34,055 bases of DNA. Origin: Armatimonadota bacterium. GTDB taxonomy: Bacteria; Armatimonadota; UBA5829; DTJY01. Position numbers and translations under genes: made by a program. This document shows, one piece after another, positions 1-7,436 of the stretch. Below the pieces are notes generated by a model that saw nothing but the letters and a program-made list of their open reading frames with translations, was not told the origin of the DNA and searched no databases. The stretch is taken from NCBI GenBank assembly GCA_025358205.1, contig JANYKG010000093.1:1-34055 (forward strand), written 5' to 3'. Position 1 is the stretch's first letter. Each line of letters opens with the position of its first letter.

Positions 1-1169
1 GTGTTCATAATGTCATGAGACTGGACAGTTACATGTTTGAAGTGTACGTTCCCTACAGGGCGGTTGACCAAGTTAACGCCCTGCAAGTAGAGCGGCGGAA
101 AGAACGTATCATTGCGAGCACTGTTCCTAAGAACTGAATCCTCCATGTCAATCCGTATAGCATCATACGGGTTGAACTGAACGGCGAGTCCGGCCATGGA
201 GTCGTTCTCCGAGAGGAAGCTGGTGACACGCAGCAGCCCTGCCGGCGGATCTTTCGGATTGCTGCACAGATGAATGCCATGCTGTGCGTTGCCTCGCGAA
301 ATGCAGTGATCGAGATGGATCGAAATGCGTTTTGTGCTGCTGTTCATGGATTGCGGACAAACCTGATAGCCAGTACCGGCGTTGTTTTCCGAGATGCAAT
401 TGCGCATGACGCACTTGATGAGAGAATCGCCAGGGGAGTTCGGCTCGAAGTCAATGCCCGCCTGCGGGGCGGTTCCGCGTGTGTTGCGCAAGAGACAGTC
501 TTCGATGAGCAGGTTCACCGCACTGATGACACTGATTCCCTGGCGGTGGTTGTCGTTGCAGTCTACTCGTCGGATCACCACATTTCGATTGGGAACGTTG
601 CCCCATGCCGCGCCAAGATAGATGCCGTCCCCTCCCGTCTTCTCGATGGTAAGATCCTGAATCAGTACGTTTCGGCATCCGGACAAGTTCAACCCATGCC
701 GCCATTCTGACTTCTGGTAGGCATCGGACTGATAATCAGCCTTGTTCATGCGAATCCTGGCCGACTTGCCGCCATCCGCTTTCTCGCCGCGAATCGTGAT
801 GTTCTCGCATCGGTCAAACGAAAGAAGACAGTCCCCTTTCGACTGGAAAGCGCCTTTCATCGCAACCAGCTCCGTGCCCTCTTCGAAAACAATCTCCTGA
901 TTGCTCACACCCCTCAGCGGCTGTGTAGACCATGCTGACTCCTGCCGGTCAATTATCAGCTTCCTGACCTTAGAGTTGATAGCCTTCTGCAGGTATTGCG
1001 TGGAGTCCTTTGCGTCAAATCCCCACCACGATACGCGTGCTTCGTGCCGTTTGCCGTCGAGAACTTCTTGAACCAGCTCCGGACGAGCGAAACCGTGTGT
1101 TTCTGCGAGAGCCGGGACATGGAGCAGACCGGTCAACAGGAGGCAGATGCTTAGGAGAACGGGTTTCAT
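1..1169 (-). CDS. Secreted right-handed parallel beta-helix protein (3' end outside window)
   Basis: The reading frame is open from an ATG at 1169 to the window edge (389 codons), so the C-terminus is missing. A GAGGAG ribosome binding site lies about 8 nt upstream. Residues 1-22 form a signal peptide (MKPVLLS, hydrophobic core, then PALA before ETHG). The mature part begins with a WWGFDAKDSTQYLQKAIN stretch, as in pectate-lyase-superfamily N-termini. It continues with short beta-strand rungs of the kind NVLIQDLTIEKTGGDGIYL and NLLIEDCLLRNT, where Asn/Asp and aliphatic residues alternate. This pattern is typical of the PbH1 parallel beta-helix repeats found in polysaccharide lyases, hydrolases and epimerases. 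No catalytic residues can be assigned, so an extracellular carbohydrate-acting role is an inference from fold. Confidence 0.8.
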   Translation of the reverse strand, partial: MKPVLLSICLLLTGLLHVPALAETHGFARPELVQEVLDGKRHEARVSWWGFDAKDSTQYLQKAINSKVRKLIIDRQESAWSTQPLRGVSNQEIVFEEGTELVAMKGAFQSKGDCLLSFDRCENITIRGEKADGGKSARIRMNKADYQSDAYQKSEWRHGLNLSGCRNVLIQDLTIEKTGGDGIYLGAAWGNVPNRNVVIRRVDCNDNHRQGISVISAVNLLIEDCLLRNTRGTAPQAGIDFEPNSPGDSLIKCVMRNCISENNAGTGYQVCPQSMNSSTKRISIHLDHCISRGNAQHGIHLCSNPKDPPAGLLRVTSFLSENDSMAGLAVQFNPYDAIRIDMEDSVLRNSARNDTFFPPLYLQGVNLVNRPVGNVHFKHVTVQSHDIMN

Positions 1170-1255
1170 TTTGAGACTCCTCATCATTTGGTTGGAAATG
1201 ACTTTTTTGCAAGGCGCTGGGCAAACCGAAAACCTGGACATGGATTGCCAATCCG

Positions 1256-1936
1256 TCAGTGCGCCCATCCCAACATCTTGGCATAGAACTTGGAGTCGGA
1301 CGGTATGCCATAGCCTGCCAGATGTTCGCGAAGCATATCGGATGCCTGCTTGCGACCAAGGCGATCCGCTGCGACCAGCACCTCGGGCGCAAACCGCTCC
1401 ACCAGGTTCCAGACATAGCTGTAAGTGCCGCGCGTGCGGCCGGTGATGTCGGTCTTGGTGACCAGGAACTTGCGCTCCAGGTCTATCAGCACGCGGTCGG
1501 CGCGGTGTTTTGCATCAGGGGTGAGGCAAGCCTTCAGGTTTTTGGTAGGGATGGGGCCGTGCGCTTCAACGGCGTGATAGATTTCCTGCGCCTCGGTGGA
1601 CAGCGTTCCGTTGAAAATGAGCTCATCGGCCACCGCGCCGTTCGTCGCCATCAGTGCGGGCAGGAGCGCATAGGATACAAATCCCGGCTGACCACCGAAG
1701 ACGCGCGTGTAGTAGATTCGCTTTTCGGTGTGCAGGTCGTCCTTCCAGAACCAGAGATCAGGGGCGGCCGGGTCCAGCTCGCCGAGCACCGCGTACTGAC
1801 TCGGAAACTCAGGATAGGCCGGCAGCGGCTCTTTCGTGCAGCAGCCGACCGCATCCACGAAGCACACCATATCATCCGGCGCGCGCACTTTCCCCGCCCA
1901 CTGCTCGCGCCATTGTAACAACTGGATGTCCGACAT
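1256..1936 (-). CDS. AlkZ/YcaQ-like winged-helix protein (putative)
   Basis: This is a 226-residue soluble protein. I chose the ATG at 1936 because GGAGG lies about 8 nt upstream; an upstream TTG (2020) would extend the frame but has no ribosome site. The C-terminal third contains a basic, winged-helix-like segment (VTKTDITGRTRGTYSYVW, then NLVERFAPEVL). It resembles the part of the HTH_42 (AlkZ/YcaQ DNA glycosylase) family where the chain turns into the PERVLP-like motif. The N-terminal part (SDIQLLQWREQWAG, then FWKDDLHTEKRIYY) is also reminiscent of AlkZ-related proteins. It is shorter than E. coli YcaQ (about 400 aa) and I do not see the QxQ catalytic motif, so glycosylase activity should not be assumed. 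It is transcribed divergently from the membrane protein at 2083. Confidence 0.5.
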   Translation of the reverse strand: MSDIQLLQWREQWAGKVRAPDDMVCFVDAVGCCTKEPLPAYPEFPSQYAVLGELDPAAPDLWFWKDDLHTEKRIYYTRVFGGQPGFVSYALLPALMATNGAVADELIFNGTLSTEAQEIYHAVEAHGPIPTKNLKACLTPDAKHRADRVLIDLERKFLVTKTDITGRTRGTYSYVWNLVERFAPEVLVAADRLGRKQASDMLREHLAGYGIPSDSKFYAKMLGWAH

Positions 1937-2082
1937 AGTCAGTCCCTCCGCTTGAGGTATGGCGTAATGGTTATTATCATACCACACATACGGCGATTGC
2001 GGATTGGCTGGATTCGTCAAGCGAAGATGTGGGAATAATGTAGCGAATGAGCGGTTTCCGACTCATTGAAAGGGGGATTCTT

Positions 2083-2550
2083 ATGGTCAGAACGCATATC
2101 AAGAGGTTCCTGATCTTCGGTCTGTTTCTCGTCTCGCTGGGTGGATTTGGCCTGCATTTTCTCATCCACAGCCCTTCGAAGGTGGCCTATGGGTACGTGC
2201 CCTTCTGCGCCGGACTGATCAGCGTGATACTCATACCGGTGTTCTTCAGCTTCAAACGGACGCTGCACCTGGCGCACCTGCTGAACGGCTTTACGGCGAT
2301 AATCGGCATCATCACGATGGGATATTACTCGCTCGTTATGAGGCCGCTCTACCCGGACCTCGCGTTTTTGTTGTCGAAGTTCGTAATCGGTAGAGCGATA
2401 TTCGAATTCGAGCTGTATCAGAATCTCGACACTCAGATGTCTGCGCCTGGGTGGAAGATCATACGTTACCCGAACATGGGCTTCTGGTACGTACACCTGG
2501 TAGTGCTGTCGGTGGTATACGCGCTCGGACACATGCTGTGGACTCGCTGA
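2083..2550 (+). CDS. Small polytopic membrane protein, unknown function
   Basis: This is a 155-residue protein starting at the ATG at 2083, preceded by AAGGGGGA at 2070-2077. An in-frame codon at 2047 would add 12 residues without a ribosome site. It has about four hydrophobic segments: residues 9-27 (FLIFGLFLVSLGGFGLHFL), about 36-55 (YVPFCAGLISVILIPVFF), about 66-82 (GFTAIIGIITMGYY) and a C-terminal one (FWYVHLVVLSVVYALG). Short charged loops separate them. I recognise no family. It is followed by an intercistronic hairpin and then by a 33-codon membrane peptide gene, so the two probably form one short operon. Confidence 0.7.
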   Translation: MVRTHIKRFLIFGLFLVSLGGFGLHFLIHSPSKVAYGYVPFCAGLISVILIPVFFSFKRTLHLAHLLNGFTAIIGIITMGYYSLVMRPLYPDLAFLLSKFVIGRAIFEFELYQNLDTQMSAPGWKIIRYPNMGFWYVHLVVLSVVYALGHMLWTR

Positions 2551-2596
2551 TGAGACTTCTCGCACCGTCCGCCGGGGGGCGGTGACGCCAGTCTCA
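2551..2596 (+). other. Intercistronic hairpin
   Basis: TGAGAC (2551-2556) pairs with GTCTCA (2591-2596), and inside this CACCG/CGGTG or CCGCC/GGCGG arms can pair. The structure starts immediately after the stop codon of the membrane protein gene. There is no T-run behind it, so it looks more like an mRNA processing or stability element than a terminator. Confidence 0.4.
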
Positions 2597-2644
2597 CCGC
2601 GATGGGAACGCAAATGCTCTGCATGTTCGTAGGAGGTAAGGCAG

Positions 2645-2746
2645 ATGAACTACATCAAGCTATTCAAACCACTGTGGTGGCTACTTCACGTGGTGGCGAT
2701 ATCATTCATATTCTGGCTCGGCCACTTTGTGAACTTCACTCGATAA
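2645..2746 (+). CDS. 33-residue single-pass membrane peptide
   Basis: A short ORF starts with ATG at 2645 and ends with TAA at 2746. It has an optimal Shine-Dalgarno sequence, AGGAGGT at 2631-2637, 7 nt before the start. The product begins MNYIKLFKPLWWLL and continues with a hydrophobic stretch (HVVAISFIFWLGHFV) to a short polar tail (NFTR). That is one transmembrane helix with a positively charged N-terminus and several Trp and aromatic residues at the interface. It lies about 95 nt behind the polytopic membrane protein and just before a terminator hairpin, so it is the last gene of that operon. A role as a small accessory subunit is an inference from position and size only. Confidence 0.65.
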   Translation: MNYIKLFKPLWWLLHVVAISFIFWLGHFVNFTR

Positions 2747-2752
2747 GAATGT

Positions 2753-2780
2753 GGGGGCCGTCCGACTGATGCCGGCCCCC
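2753..2780 (+). terminator. Intrinsic terminator-like hairpin, possibly bidirectional
   Basis: GGGGGCCG (2753-2760) pairs with CGGCCCCC (2773-2780) around a 12-nt loop. It lies between the end of the small peptide gene and the converging gene ending at 2794. The T-content behind the stem is weak, so termination efficiency is uncertain. Confidence 0.55.
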
Positions 2781-2793
2781 GCTCAAATAATCT

Positions 2794-4020
2794 CTATTTC
2801 AGCTTTCCGGCCGTGATCGGCGCGCGAAGCGGAGGGTACAGGAACGGCTTGATGTCTCGGCATGCTCCGTGGAAACTGGGGATTACTTCTCCGGTTGAGA
2901 GGTTTACCGTGTACGCGGCCTGTGCTGAACCCTTGTCGCCCCAAACGAACACGTAACCGCCCAGCAGGTCATATCCGCGCATCGTGAGGGCGACGATCTT
3001 TGCCGTCACGTCACGATCTCCTGTGAACCAGACTCGCGCGATTTCGACAGTCGGCTTGGCGTTCTCGGTTATCTGGGTTATTTCCAGTGTCTGACTCTTG
3101 TTCAGCACATAGTCCGCCAATCCCGGGAAGGTGTTGACTCCCACAGCCTTCCATTCCGGTGTGGCGGCTTTGGGAGACGTCTCGAAGCAGATCTGCCCCT
3201 CGCCCTTCTTGGCAAGTATCATCACGTTTTCGCCCGACCATGCGATGCGCCCGGACTGCACACCTTCGGGCAACGCCAGAGTCCGCGCATGAGCGCCCTT
3301 CGGTCCGATACCGGCGACGACAATGCCCCACGGTCCGCCCACCATCGGCCTGACGAAGCCCGCCCATTCGGTCTGAGCGTCGTTCATCGCCGCGTCGCCG
3401 AGATCGAAAGCGGAATACAGAGGCTTTTCTTTCTTCTTGCCATCCGCCTTGACGTAGAAGAGGTCATGACCGGAGCGCGAGGTCCTTCGCTTGCAGATCA
3501 CCAACCCCTTCGCCTGTGGGTAGAAGTCAGACACGCCTGAAACCAGTAGCACAGGGTTCGTTCCCACGAGTGAGCACTGGTACAGGTTACCGTTCAGGTT
3601 CGGTTCGTTGTGTACCGCATTGGAATAGAGGATCGAATATGACCACGTGGAAATCGGTCCACCGTACTTGAAGGCAGTCCTGCTTGTCACGTACAAATAC
3701 CGGGTGCTCTGAGCTTCGATGATGATCTTCAGGCCGGGGGTGAGTACCTGCGCGTACATCTTGCCGGATTCAGGCATGCCCATCGCGGCGTCCGGCCAGG
3801 TGGTAGGCTTCACTTCGATGGCATTGATGTCCTGTATCGGCAGCTTAAGCCTTTTCGCCAGATCAGCCTTGCATTTGGCGACGATGGGAGATTGAGCCTT
3901 TGACCGTGCGACAACCGCTGCATTGGCCTTCGCGCCGATCAACCCGCAGCCGATAGCCGCAAGCGTCATGACCATGAAAATTCTTGATACCCTTTGTCCG
4001 TTGCCGTTGGAATCTCTCAT
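2794..4020 (-). CDS. Secreted protein, unknown function
   Basis: This is a 408-residue protein with AGGAGG 6 nt before the ATG at 4020. A signal peptide covers about residues 1-35 (basic start, then VMTLAAIGCGLIGAKANA). Residues about 50-110 carry a small domain with the pattern CKADLAKRLKLPIQDI, then WPDAAMGMPESGKMYAQV, then PGLKIIIEAQSTRYLYVT. I know this WPD-(A/S)-x-G-x-P-(E/Q)-x-G-x-x-YAQV-x-x-PG pattern from secreted bacterial proteins of unknown function. The remainder is beta-rich without a recognisable catalytic motif and is probably a propeller-like or sandwich domain. The next minus-strand gene upstream (5' end 5545) is also secreted, but a 97-nt gap separates them, so co-transcription is possible but not shown. 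Confidence 0.75.
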   Translation of the reverse strand: MRDSNGNGQRVSRIFMVMTLAAIGCGLIGAKANAAVVARSKAQSPIVAKCKADLAKRLKLPIQDINAIEVKPTTWPDAAMGMPESGKMYAQVLTPGLKIIIEAQSTRYLYVTSRTAFKYGGPISTWSYSILYSNAVHNEPNLNGNLYQCSLVGTNPVLLVSGVSDFYPQAKGLVICKRRTSRSGHDLFYVKADGKKKEKPLYSAFDLGDAAMNDAQTEWAGFVRPMVGGPWGIVVAGIGPKGAHARTLALPEGVQSGRIAWSGENVMILAKKGEGQICFETSPKAATPEWKAVGVNTFPGLADYVLNKSQTLEITQITENAKPTVEIARVWFTGDRDVTAKIVALTMRGYDLLGGYVFVWGDKGSAQAAYTVNLSTGEVIPSFHGACRDIKPFLYPPLRAPITAGKLK

Positions 4021-4117
4021 CTCGATCCTCCTGTAGTTTCATACGGGCATAGCTGCTTATACCCTGTGGCTGGGAAACCTATCTGCGCGCAGGATGATCG
4101 GCAAGCGTTCAGCGTTG

Positions 4118-5545
4118 CTAGAGAGCCGGCATCTCTGCGCCCAGGTACTTGGCGAGAACATCGCGGACGGACTTGGCGGTCTCCGTGCGCGCAGATTGCA
4201 GCAACGCATCGTGGACTGTTGCGTTGGCTTTCAGCAGCCCAAGGGTTTCCGCAGCTACCGAGCGCATGGTCTCGTCTCGATCATTGAGAAGTATCTGAAT
4301 CACGTCCGGTATGCCCTGCTCGTCCGCGCTTCGGCCGATCACGTAGGTGCATGGCCAGCGCTGGTACACGTTCACGCTCTTGTCGTTCATCGTGGATATG
4401 AACAGCGCCAGTATTACTCTCTTGCTCGGGAGATCGGTCTCCCTGCAAACTTTCGCAACGGCGTCTATGGCGTCGAACTTGGCCTTTCCCGGACCGGCTT
4501 TCCAGAGCTGCTGCAGCAAGTCCTCTGCAAATTTGCGCTGGGCGTCGGTTCCGATGATCGGCTGAAGAGCGGGCATTTCTTTGCCAAGGTAGCGAGTCAG
4601 CACGTCGCGGACGGACTTGGCGGTCTCGGTGCGGGCAGCCTGAATCATCGCATTGCGGGCGGCCATGTTGGTCTTCAGTGGTCCAAGTGTTTCAGCAGCT
4701 ACCGCGCGCATAGTCTCGATCTGATCGTTAAGCAGCACCTGGATCACATCCGGCAGTCCTCTCTCGTCTGCACTGCGGCCGATCACATAACAGCACGGCC
4801 AGCGCTGATTTACCCTGAAGCTCGTGTCGTGGATTGTGGATATGAAAAGCACCAAGATGACTCTCTTGTCCGCAGCATAGCTTTCCCTGCACGTTTTCGC
4901 TACGGCGTCTATGGCGTCAAACTTGGGCTTTCCAGGGTCGGCATCCCAGACCTGGCGTCGCAAGTCCTGTGCCATCTTGCGCTGGGCATCGGTAGCAGCC
5001 ACCCACTCCGGAGGTGCCATAACTCTGCTCATACGATGGTCAATCACTTCAAGTACTCTTGGACTCGTCTCGGTACTGGCCGCAAGTAACAGAGCATCGT
5101 AGGCTTCCTTGCTTCTTGGGAAACCGGCAAGAGCCTCAGCCGCAACAGAACGAATGACTTCAGACGGGTCGTGCAGGAGTATTTGGACTAGAGCGGGTAC
5201 CCCACGTTCGTCGCCTGATCCACTGATCACATAGCAGCACTGCCAGCGCTGAGAACTATCGCGGGTGGTATCGTTCATCACGCTGATGACCAGATCGAGA
5301 ATAGCCCCGCGGGTATCGGTATCGCTTCCTTTGGCTTTTGCCGAGAGTGCGTTCATCGCGGCGAACTGCCAGTACCCAGGCTCGGGCGTCTGCATTCGGC
5401 TGAGGAAGATCTCCGCCGAAGTGTTCGCGATCTGCTCCGGCGTGTACGATAGCTCACCGGGGTTCGGCGGCAGGGCGTAAGCCGGAGTCAGCAGCAAGAC
5501 GGAGAGAGCGACAAAGCATACTGCGAAACAGCAGATACTACGCAT
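4118..5545 (-). CDS. Exported HEAT-like repeat protein with internal triplication
   Basis: This is a 475-residue protein. The ATG at 5545 is chosen for AGGAGG 6 nt upstream and because it opens a signal peptide (MRSICCFAVCFVALS, ending in TPAYA). The mature protein consists of one diverged and two close copies of a unit of about 130 residues. Each unit contains a QRWxCxYVI motif, a SxDExGxPxxxQxLLxD motif and a MRxVAAETLGxLK helix pair, which is HEAT/armadillo-like. Units 2 and 3 are joined by TDAQRKFAEDLLQQLW-type linkers, and their DNA is clearly alike (for example, both contain TCGCGGACGGACTTGGCGGT). HEAT-like solenoids normally serve protein binding; no enzyme motif is visible. A role in periplasmic protein interaction is an inference. 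Confidence 0.75.
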   Translation of the reverse strand: MRSICCFAVCFVALSVLLLTPAYALPPNPGELSYTPEQIANTSAEIFLSRMQTPEPGYWQFAAMNALSAKAKGSDTDTRGAILDLVISVMNDTTRDSSQRWQCCYVISGSGDERGVPALVQILLHDPSEVIRSVAAEALAGFPRSKEAYDALLLAASTETSPRVLEVIDHRMSRVMAPPEWVAATDAQRKMAQDLRRQVWDADPGKPKFDAIDAVAKTCRESYAADKRVILVLFISTIHDTSFRVNQRWPCCYVIGRSADERGLPDVIQVLLNDQIETMRAVAAETLGPLKTNMAARNAMIQAARTETAKSVRDVLTRYLGKEMPALQPIIGTDAQRKFAEDLLQQLWKAGPGKAKFDAIDAVAKVCRETDLPSKRVILALFISTMNDKSVNVYQRWPCTYVIGRSADEQGIPDVIQILLNDRDETMRSVAAETLGLLKANATVHDALLQSARTETAKSVRDVLAKYLGAEMPAL

Positions 5546-5605
5546 GTTATCCTCCTGTACTCTTTCCGAAATGTTAGGCTTCTGTCGCACATATCATAGG
5601 ACGCC

Positions 5606-5611
5606 ATTATA
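5606..5611 (-). promoter_or_regulatory. Candidate -10 box of the HEAT-like gene
   Basis: On the minus strand a perfect TATAAT occurs about 60 nt before the start at 5545. No good -35 hexamer is present at 16-18 nt; the closest is TTGCCC at about 20 nt. The call therefore rests on the -10 alone. Confidence 0.35.
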
Positions 5612-5688
5612 CCCTATTTAGTTACAAGACGGGGCAAATCCTTCATCCGGAGTTTTGTAGTCAGATTCAGCCTCTGCTGCATTGGCAC

Positions 5689-5717
5689 TTGACCACCGGG
5701 TTTCAGCACGGTAAAAT
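5689..5717 (+). promoter_or_regulatory. Sigma-70-type promoter of the Ig-like secreted protein
   Basis: TTGACC (5689-5694) and TAAAAT (5712-5717) are separated by exactly 17 nt. They lie about 70 nt upstream of the ATG at 5786, in an otherwise gene-free 240-nt divergent region. Confidence 0.6.
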
Positions 5718-5785
5718 AGCAATTGGTGGACGCAAGGACGATTTGGAGAACACAGACTCGATCAATATGCTGAGGAGGTTAGGAC

Positions 5786-7363
5786 ATGGAGTACATCGGC
5801 AGGAGATGGGTTCAGAGGCTGTTCTTGTTAGCGTTTGTGCTGGTGTTTGCAGGCAGGGTATACGCACAAGGTCCGGCGCTGGACTTCAAGTTCAACAACG
5901 TACCGCCCAAACTCGAGAAGGGAGCGGCTGTGCCTGGCTCCGTGAGCATCACTCTCTCAGGGTTCAGCAAACCGGTTGACCTCAATGTCATTCTCTCTTT
6001 CGTCCACAACCAACACCCGGTGGCACACTCCAAGGTGGTCAAACTGACCCAGCGGAAGAACGGCACATACACTCTCTCGATACCTACGGACTTCGGCTTC
6101 AGAGCCGACGCCAATCCGGAGCTTTACGGGCTGGTTGTATTCGCAAACACCACGTCAGCGGGCGAGTCAGTCGAAGGCCAAGGCTCTCACTTGGTAGAGA
6201 TTGTTGACCCGGAGTCGGACATAGCCCTGCAACTTAAATCGGCCGGGTTCAACAAGCCTGGAGTCACGGGCAAGACAAGCGTCCTTGCCCTCAACTACAC
6301 TATCACGAACTACAGCAATGTCTCCAAGAAACTTGAGGTAACGGAGAGCATCAGCGTCCTCGGCGCGCCGGAGATGGTCGTCAAACCGGTTACGCATGTG
6401 ATCTCGTCTATCGCTGCCGGTGACAGCGCGGATTCGGGCGACACTTTCCCGCTGGTCTTCAAGAAGCCAGGCAAGTACGCTGTGCAGTTCACGGTTAGTT
6501 GTGCCGGTGCAAATCCGATCACCAGTGTGGTGGGTATCGAAGTCAAGGGGGAGATCAAGGGCACGAAATCCCTGCACTGGCTGGACGCAAGTTGCAGCCC
6601 AAACTCGCCGGCGGCCGGTAAGCCGTTCATGATTTACCTCAAGTACAGCGCGGACGATGTGCCGATCACGGACTTGGATGTACGTGAATCGGTTGACATA
6701 ACCGGCCCTGAGGCTCTGAACTCCTCCAAGACCCGAACGCTCGAGTTGGTGAAGGGGGGAGAGCAGAGGTCAACATTCCAATGCGTGGTGAACAGTCCCG
6801 GCGATTACACTATGAAGGCTTACCTCCTGGCCAACGGATATGTCGGTGCGGGCAAGGCGCTAAAGATCCACGTGACACCGAAGACCAAGGTTGCTACCGC
6901 AGGCGACTGGGTGCGCGGAGAACCGAAGTTCAACAAGACCCCGCCCGGCGATGAGTTTACCACCCAGAGCTACACGTACACTGAAGGCGATAAGAGTGCC
7001 ACAGCAAGCTGGAACGCGCCTCCAGCGGTGTTGCATAAGGGCGATATCATCAACTGCTCAGTCACGTTCACGGGCGACGCTAGCCTGCCGATCAATACGC
7101 ACTGGGACTTCGGTGGTTGTGACGCTCCTAATGGAGAGGAGTATGCAAAGAACAGCGCAGTTCCATCGTCGTCATACTCATTCCGTTGTGCGGTCGCCAC
7201 ACCGAAGGATACTCTGGCCCCTCTGTGGATTCGCATGTACTCAGGCCCGGGGCGAGTGGCAGGCAACTGGGATAACGCAGTGCTGTGGGAATACACGCAG
7301 AGCGGCCCGGCCGGCAGTGCGCCCAGGCTCGATTCAAAGCTGGTAGACAAAACAGGCACATAG
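5786..7363 (+). CDS. Secreted multi-domain protein with Ig-like beta-sandwich repeats
   Basis: This is a 525-residue protein. The start at 5786 follows GAGGAGGT by about 6 nt. The signal peptide is MEYIGRRWVQRLFLLAFVLV with a VYA-QG cleavage site near residue 27. The mature chain is a series of segments of about 100 residues with alternating hydrophobics and recurring features: GxVSITLSGFSKPVDLNV, GKYAVQFTVSC, RSTFQCVVNSPGDYTMKAY and INTHWDFGGCDAPNG. These look like Ig-like or CARDB-like sandwiches that mediate adhesion or binding outside the cell. I see no C-terminal sorting signal or membrane anchor. Specific function is unknown. The gene is monocistronic in appearance, and the TonB receptor gene converges on it. 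Confidence 0.7.
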   Translation: MEYIGRRWVQRLFLLAFVLVFAGRVYAQGPALDFKFNNVPPKLEKGAAVPGSVSITLSGFSKPVDLNVILSFVHNQHPVAHSKVVKLTQRKNGTYTLSIPTDFGFRADANPELYGLVVFANTTSAGESVEGQGSHLVEIVDPESDIALQLKSAGFNKPGVTGKTSVLALNYTITNYSNVSKKLEVTESISVLGAPEMVVKPVTHVISSIAAGDSADSGDTFPLVFKKPGKYAVQFTVSCAGANPITSVVGIEVKGEIKGTKSLHWLDASCSPNSPAAGKPFMIYLKYSADDVPITDLDVRESVDITGPEALNSSKTRTLELVKGGEQRSTFQCVVNSPGDYTMKAYLLANGYVGAGKALKIHVTPKTKVATAGDWVRGEPKFNKTPPGDEFTTQSYTYTEGDKSATASWNAPPAVLHKGDIINCSVTFTGDASLPINTHWDFGGCDAPNGEEYAKNSAVPSSSYSFRCAVATPKDTLAPLWIRMYSGPGRVAGNWDNAVLWEYTQSGPAGSAPRLDSKLVDKTGT

Positions 7364-7436
7364 GCCCGATGATCTGCATGCTCCAAACCGAGCTTCGGCG
7401 GTTCAGTTATCTGGGTCGCGGCGCCGTTATACTATG

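Noticed and set aside
1937-2020. TTG start extending the AlkZ-like gene by 28 codons
   Set aside because: No ribosome site precedes it, while the ATG at 1936 has GGAGG at the right distance.
4094-5089. 331-codon plus-strand ORF
   Set aside because: It is the complement of the HEAT-like repeat gene; its length comes from the repeats, and it has no ribosome site or recognisable protein features.
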